Of a stretch of DNA of 10,611 nucleotides, positions 7,723 to 10,611 are shown in pieces (the stretch's first letter is position 1; the number at the start of each line of letters is the position of its first letter). The notes under the pieces were generated by a model that did no database searches, had not been told where the DNA came from, and saw nothing but the letters and a program-made list of their open reading frames with translations. Source of the stretch: Prevotellaceae bacterium (GTDB lineage: Bacteria; Bacteroidota; Bacteroidia; Bacteroidales; Bacteroidaceae); contig JAFLUS010000038.1 in the NCBI GenBank assembly GCA_022508685.1, forward strand, positions 1-10,611, read 5' to 3'. The position numbers and the translations under genes were made by a program.

Positions 7723-9201
7723 ATGAAACTCAAAGCACTCAATGCACGCACGGCGCCCAAGAGCCATGCGCCCGAACGAATCATCCAGTTTGGCGAAGGA
7801 AACTTTCTGCGCTGTTTTGTCGACTGGATTATCCAACACATGAACCAACGCACGGACTTCAATGCTTCCGTCGTCGTCGTACAACCCATCGAACGCGGTA
7901 TGGTAGACTGGCTCAACGGGCAGGACTGCCTCTATCACGTCAATCTGCAAGGCCGTCTCAACGGCGAATCGGTCAATACGCTCGAACGCATCGACTGCAT
8001 CAGCCGAGCCGTCAATCCCTATACGCAGCATCAGGCATATCTTGCACTTGCCGACCAACCCGACATCCGTTTCGTCATATCCAACACGACCGAAGCCGGC
8101 ATCGCCTTCGACCCCGCTTGCCGCCTGACCGATGCACCAGCATCAAGTTACCCTGCCAAACTGACGCAACTCCTCTATCGTCGTTTCCAGACGTTCCGTG
8201 GCGACCGCACGAAGGGACTGATTATCATGCCCTGCGAACTCATTTTCCTCAACGGACATCGTCTCAAGGAATGCATCTTCCAATACATCGACCTGTGGAA
8301 AGACGATTTCGGCAACGATTACCCACGTTTCCGCAATTGGTTTGCCAAATACTGCTACGTCTGCGCCACGCTCGTCGACCGCATCGTTCCCGGTTTTCCC
8401 CGCAACGACATCGAGCGCATCCAACGGCGCATCTCCTATGCCGACAACCTCGTCGTGCAAGGCGAAGTCTTTCATCTGTGGGTCATCGAGAAGCCCGACA
8501 ACATGTCCATAGCCCAACTTCGTCGCGAATTCCCAGCCGAGCGTGCCGGTCTGAACGTGCTCATCGCACCCAGCGAGAAACCCTATCACGAACGAAAGGT
8601 GACGCTCCTCAATGGCCCGCACACCGTCCTTTCGCCCGTAGCCTACCTCTCGGGCGTCAACATTGTCCGCGATGCGTGCAATCATCCCGTCATCAGTCGC
8701 TACATCCGCAAGGTGCAGTTCGACGAACTGATGCAGACCCTCAACCTGCCCATTGACGAACTGCGCCAGTTTGCAGCCGACGTGCTCGAGCGGTTCAACA
8801 ACCCCTACGTCGACCACCAAGTCACCAGTATCATGCTCAATTCGTTCCCCAAGTATGCAGCCCGCGACCTCCCCGGACTGAAGACCTACCTCGAACGCAA
8901 AGGCACGCTGCCCCAAGGACTCGTCTTCGGGCTTGCCGCTATCATTACCTATTATAAAGGCGGCACACGTGCCGACGGCGCGCCCATCACACCGAACGAT
9001 GCCCCCGAAATCGTCGAACTGCTGCAACGCCTGTGGGCAACCGACGACCCGCGCATCGTTGCCGAAGGTGTCCTTGCAGCCGAATTCATCTGGAACGAAA
9101 ACCTCAACGTCACCGTGCCCGGACTCACTGATTTGCTCACCCAGCACCTCACTTCCATTCGTCAGCACGGCATGCTGAAAGCCGTCAGTGCCATTGTCTA
9201 A
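7723..9201 (+). CDS. uxaB: Tagaturonate reductase (altronate oxidoreductase)
   Basis: UxaB reduces D-tagaturonate to D-altronate with NADH, the step after UxaC on the galacturonate route. The 492-residue protein belongs to the long-chain mannitol dehydrogenase family and follows E. coli UxaB closely from memory: PERIIQFGEGNFLR at 17-30 (dinucleotide-binding turn), FVISNTTEAGI at 117-127, IIMPCELI at 167-174, TLVDRIVPGFPR at 216-227, and the catalytic signature K292-x4-N297-x2-H300 within ERKVTLLNGPH. The NTTEAG and PCEL context favours UxaB over fructuronate reductase UxuB. The start follows directly from the family N-terminus. Codon use is GC-rich: one 60-base line (8401-8460) counts 36 G+C. 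Its divergent arrangement with uxaC suggests co-regulation by uronates. Altronate dehydratase (uxaA) is not nearby. Confidence 0.96.
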   Translation: MKLKALNARTAPKSHAPERIIQFGEGNFLRCFVDWIIQHMNQRTDFNASVVVVQPIERGMVDWLNGQDCLYHVNLQGRLNGESVNTLERIDCISRAVNPYTQHQAYLALADQPDIRFVISNTTEAGIAFDPACRLTDAPASSYPAKLTQLLYRRFQTFRGDRTKGLIIMPCELIFLNGHRLKECIFQYIDLWKDDFGNDYPRFRNWFAKYCYVCATLVDRIVPGFPRNDIERIQRRISYADNLVVQGEVFHLWVIEKPDNMSIAQLRREFPAERAGLNVLIAPSEKPYHERKVTLLNGPHTVLSPVAYLSGVNIVRDACNHPVISRYIRKVQFDELMQTLNLPIDELRQFAADVLERFNNPYVDHQVTSIMLNSFPKYAARDLPGLKTYLERKGTLPQGLVFGLAAIITYYKGGTRADGAPITPNDAPEIVELLQRLWATDDPRIVAEGVLAAEFIWNENLNVTVPGLTDLLTQHLTSIRQHGMLKAVSAIV

Positions 9202-9243
9202 TTGCAAAGAATTGTGTTAAATATTTTAAAATCATTGGTAAGT

Positions 9244-10431
9244 ATGAAATCGCAAACGAAAAATTTATTTCTTGTAATCATTGTGGCTCTGTTTCTTCCC
9301 TTAACGATGACAGGACAGGAACAAGAGATGTTTATGGTATATGGGCATGTGCATGACATGGATACACATGCTCCTCTTTACCATGCACGTGTATATCTTT
9401 ATGACAGTAATGAAAATTTGCTTGATTCGGCTCAAGTGGACAGAACTGACATGAATATGAAAGAAGGCGGATTCATGATTCAGAACATCTTTCCGCAAGG
9501 TAAATATTATTTGAAAATAGTCCACTTTGGCTACTATGCCCCCATGATTCCGTTTGAACTCTGTCGTAGGGGGCCGTTGCAGACAATTTATTTGCAAAAG
9601 ATGCCATCAACAGGTGAGACCAATATGCAAGAGTATGCATGGGAACTCACAAACGTAGAAGTGCTCAAGCAGTCGCCGGAATATGCACGCGACGAGGAAA
9701 GAAACGAAAAATTTGAATATGCCCTGCCCTCCGACTCAATGCTCACGCTTGCTCGTGAGGAATTCAATTTAGACAGCATTGCTGGAACGGGAGACGATGT
9801 GAGTCGCATAAAGAATCTTCTTTATTGGGTGCATGACAACATAGAGCATAATGGTAGCAATGGATTCCCGGAAGGACCGCGTACGCTCTCAAACATATAC
9901 CATTCAAGCAAACGCAATAATTGCGGTTACAACTGCAGGGCATTGGCAATATGCCTGACAGAGGCTTTGCTCGCTGAAGGAATTCCGGCAAGATACTTGA
10001 CCTGCGAGCCAAAAGCATGGAATACAGATAATGATTGTCATGTGATATGTGTGGCTTGGAGCAATTTGTTAGGCAAGTGGATATGGGTCGACCCCAGCTT
10101 TGCTGCTTTTGTCACAGATGAAAACGGAGTGCTACTCCATCCGGGAGAGGTTCGCTACAGGCTGCAGCATGATTTGCCTCTGGTGTTAAACGAGGATGCA
10201 AACTGGAACCATCAAGATCTGCAGACCAAAGAAGATTACCTCGAAACCTATATGGCTAAAAATCTTTATATCTTCTCTGCGAACATGCTCAACCAAGCAG
10301 ACCCGGAAGGCTCTTTCGATAATCGTCGTAGGGGAACTTCTGCAGCACTTGTTCCACAAGGGAGCGACTACTATAATGCAGGGATTATTACTACTGATGA
10401 AGAGTGGTTTTGGCAGGTTCCTGAAAAATAG
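9244..10431 (+). CDS. Secreted transglutaminase-like cysteine protein
   Basis: A 395-residue exported protein. Residues 1-25 form a Sec signal peptide without a lipobox cysteine. Residues about 32-118 look like a carboxypeptidase-regulatory-like beta-sandwich (VYGHVHDMDTHAPLYHARVY, later GKYYLKIVHFGYYAP). Residues about 185-290 carry a transglutaminase-like core with an intact Cys-His-Asp triad: C231 (NCRALA, with GIPAR at the family-typical spacing), H266 (DCHVICVAW) and D283 (WIWVDPSF). Such folds include proteases and peptidoglycan or peptide amidases as well as cross-linking enzymes, so the substrate is unknown. A TTG at 9202 would only lengthen the n-region; the ATG at 9244 gives a normal signal peptide. 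The gene starts 42 bp after uxaB, but its GC is clearly lower (three sampled 60-base lines have 21, 27 and 23 G+C), so a different history is likely. Confidence 0.85.
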   Translation: MKSQTKNLFLVIIVALFLPLTMTGQEQEMFMVYGHVHDMDTHAPLYHARVYLYDSNENLLDSAQVDRTDMNMKEGGFMIQNIFPQGKYYLKIVHFGYYAPMIPFELCRRGPLQTIYLQKMPSTGETNMQEYAWELTNVEVLKQSPEYARDEERNEKFEYALPSDSMLTLAREEFNLDSIAGTGDDVSRIKNLLYWVHDNIEHNGSNGFPEGPRTLSNIYHSSKRNNCGYNCRALAICLTEALLAEGIPARYLTCEPKAWNTDNDCHVICVAWSNLLGKWIWVDPSFAAFVTDENGVLLHPGEVRYRLQHDLPLVLNEDANWNHQDLQTKEDYLETYMAKNLYIFSANMLNQADPEGSFDNRRRGTSAALVPQGSDYYNAGIITTDEEWFWQVPEK

Positions 10432-10438
10432 TTTTGTG

Positions 10439-10446
10439 TATTTTTG
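10439..10446 (+). promoter_or_regulatory. Possible -7 element (TATTTTTG)
   Basis: TATTTTTG, eight bases after the transglutaminase-like stop codon, fits the Bacteroidota -7 consensus TAnnTTTG. The expected TTTG is not found 19-21 bases upstream (the nearest, at 10409-10412, is 26 bases away), so this is weak. If real, it would drive a gene beyond the right edge. Confidence 0.2.
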
Positions 10447-10553
10447 TCGTGTAGCGAAAAAGATTTGATGATATCTTCTTTATTTCATCATCATTCCAAA
10501 TTCGGTATTTCTGCCTCAAATAATTCGGTTAGGTCGCGAACTTACTTGTGTGC

Positions 10554-10609
10554 GGTTTGTTAAATTCCTTTAACAACCAGTGTTAAAATTAACATTTAAG
10601 TGTTAAAAT
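10554..10609. promoter_or_regulatory. Cluster of TGTTAA/TTAACA half-sites, operator-like
   Basis: Five exact half-sites alternate in direction: TGTTAA at 10558, TTAACA at 10570, TGTTAA at 10581, TTAACA at 10589 and TGTTAA at 10601. They include a hairpin-capable repeat, TTGTTAAA (10557-10564) with TTTAACAA (10569-10576), loop TTCC, extendable by GG/CC with one bulged T. An 11-bp direct repeat AGTGTTAAAAT lies at 10579-10589 and 10599-10609. The remaining bases from 10432 to 10553 contain no gene that I can support. The cluster probably belongs to the control region of a gene beyond the right edge (inference). Confidence 0.5.
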
Positions 10610-10611
10610 CG

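Noticed and set aside
8143..9207. 354-codon open frame on the minus strand opposite uxaB
   Set aside because: It mirrors a confident uxaB gene. Long antisense frames are expected in GC-rich coding DNA, and its translation resembles no family I know.
9202..9243. Separate promoter between uxaB and the transglutaminase-like gene
   Set aside because: The gap is AT-rich, but no TTTG/TAnnTTTG pair with 19-21 base spacing was found.
10466..10493. TGATGAT/ATCATCA inverted repeat considered as a terminator for the transglutaminase-like gene
   Set aside because: The stem is only 7 bp and AT-rich, the loop is 14 nt, and no T-run follows.

Overview
The window looks like chromosomal DNA of a Bacteroidales bacterium, most likely close to Prevotella. 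Three things point there: a type IX secretion 'plug' protein (DUF5103), a family confined to Bacteroidota; a promoter matching the Bacteroidota consensus (TTTG-N20-TAATTTTG) upstream of uxaC; and gene starts without clear Shine-Dalgarno sequences. Placement below order level is inference. No phage, transposase, CRISPR, tRNA or rRNA signal was seen.

Layout. Bases 1-74 hold a 22-bp tandem repeat whose last copy also occurs inverted, giving a 25-bp-arm hairpin at the left edge. Bases 104-7602 are four minus-strand genes with 16-39 bp gaps, read right to left as one probable operon: uxaC (uronate isomerase), a T9SS plug-like protein, a large secreted protein with a zinc-amidase-like domain interrupted by a golvesin-C-like domain plus FN3, and a YgiQ-family radical SAM protein. 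Bases 7603-7722 are a 120-bp divergent promoter region. Bases 7723-9201 on the plus strand encode uxaB (tagaturonate reductase). Bases 9244-10431 encode a secreted transglutaminase-like protein of visibly lower GC. Bases 10432-10611 have no gene but end in a cluster of five TGTTAA/TTAACA half-sites.

Function. UxaC and UxaB, fired divergently from one short region, carry out the first two steps of galacturonate breakdown (galacturonate to tagaturonate to altronate), which fits pectin-derived sugar use. Altronate dehydratase (UxaA) and the later steps are not in the window. The three genes behind uxaC have no evident metabolic link to it; two are predicted to be exported and relate to the cell envelope.

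Most of the window is recognisable. I see no clearly new multi-gene system. The best leads are the split-amidase architecture, the mixed operon, the two repeat/operator clusters at the window edges, and the low-GC transglutaminase-like gene.
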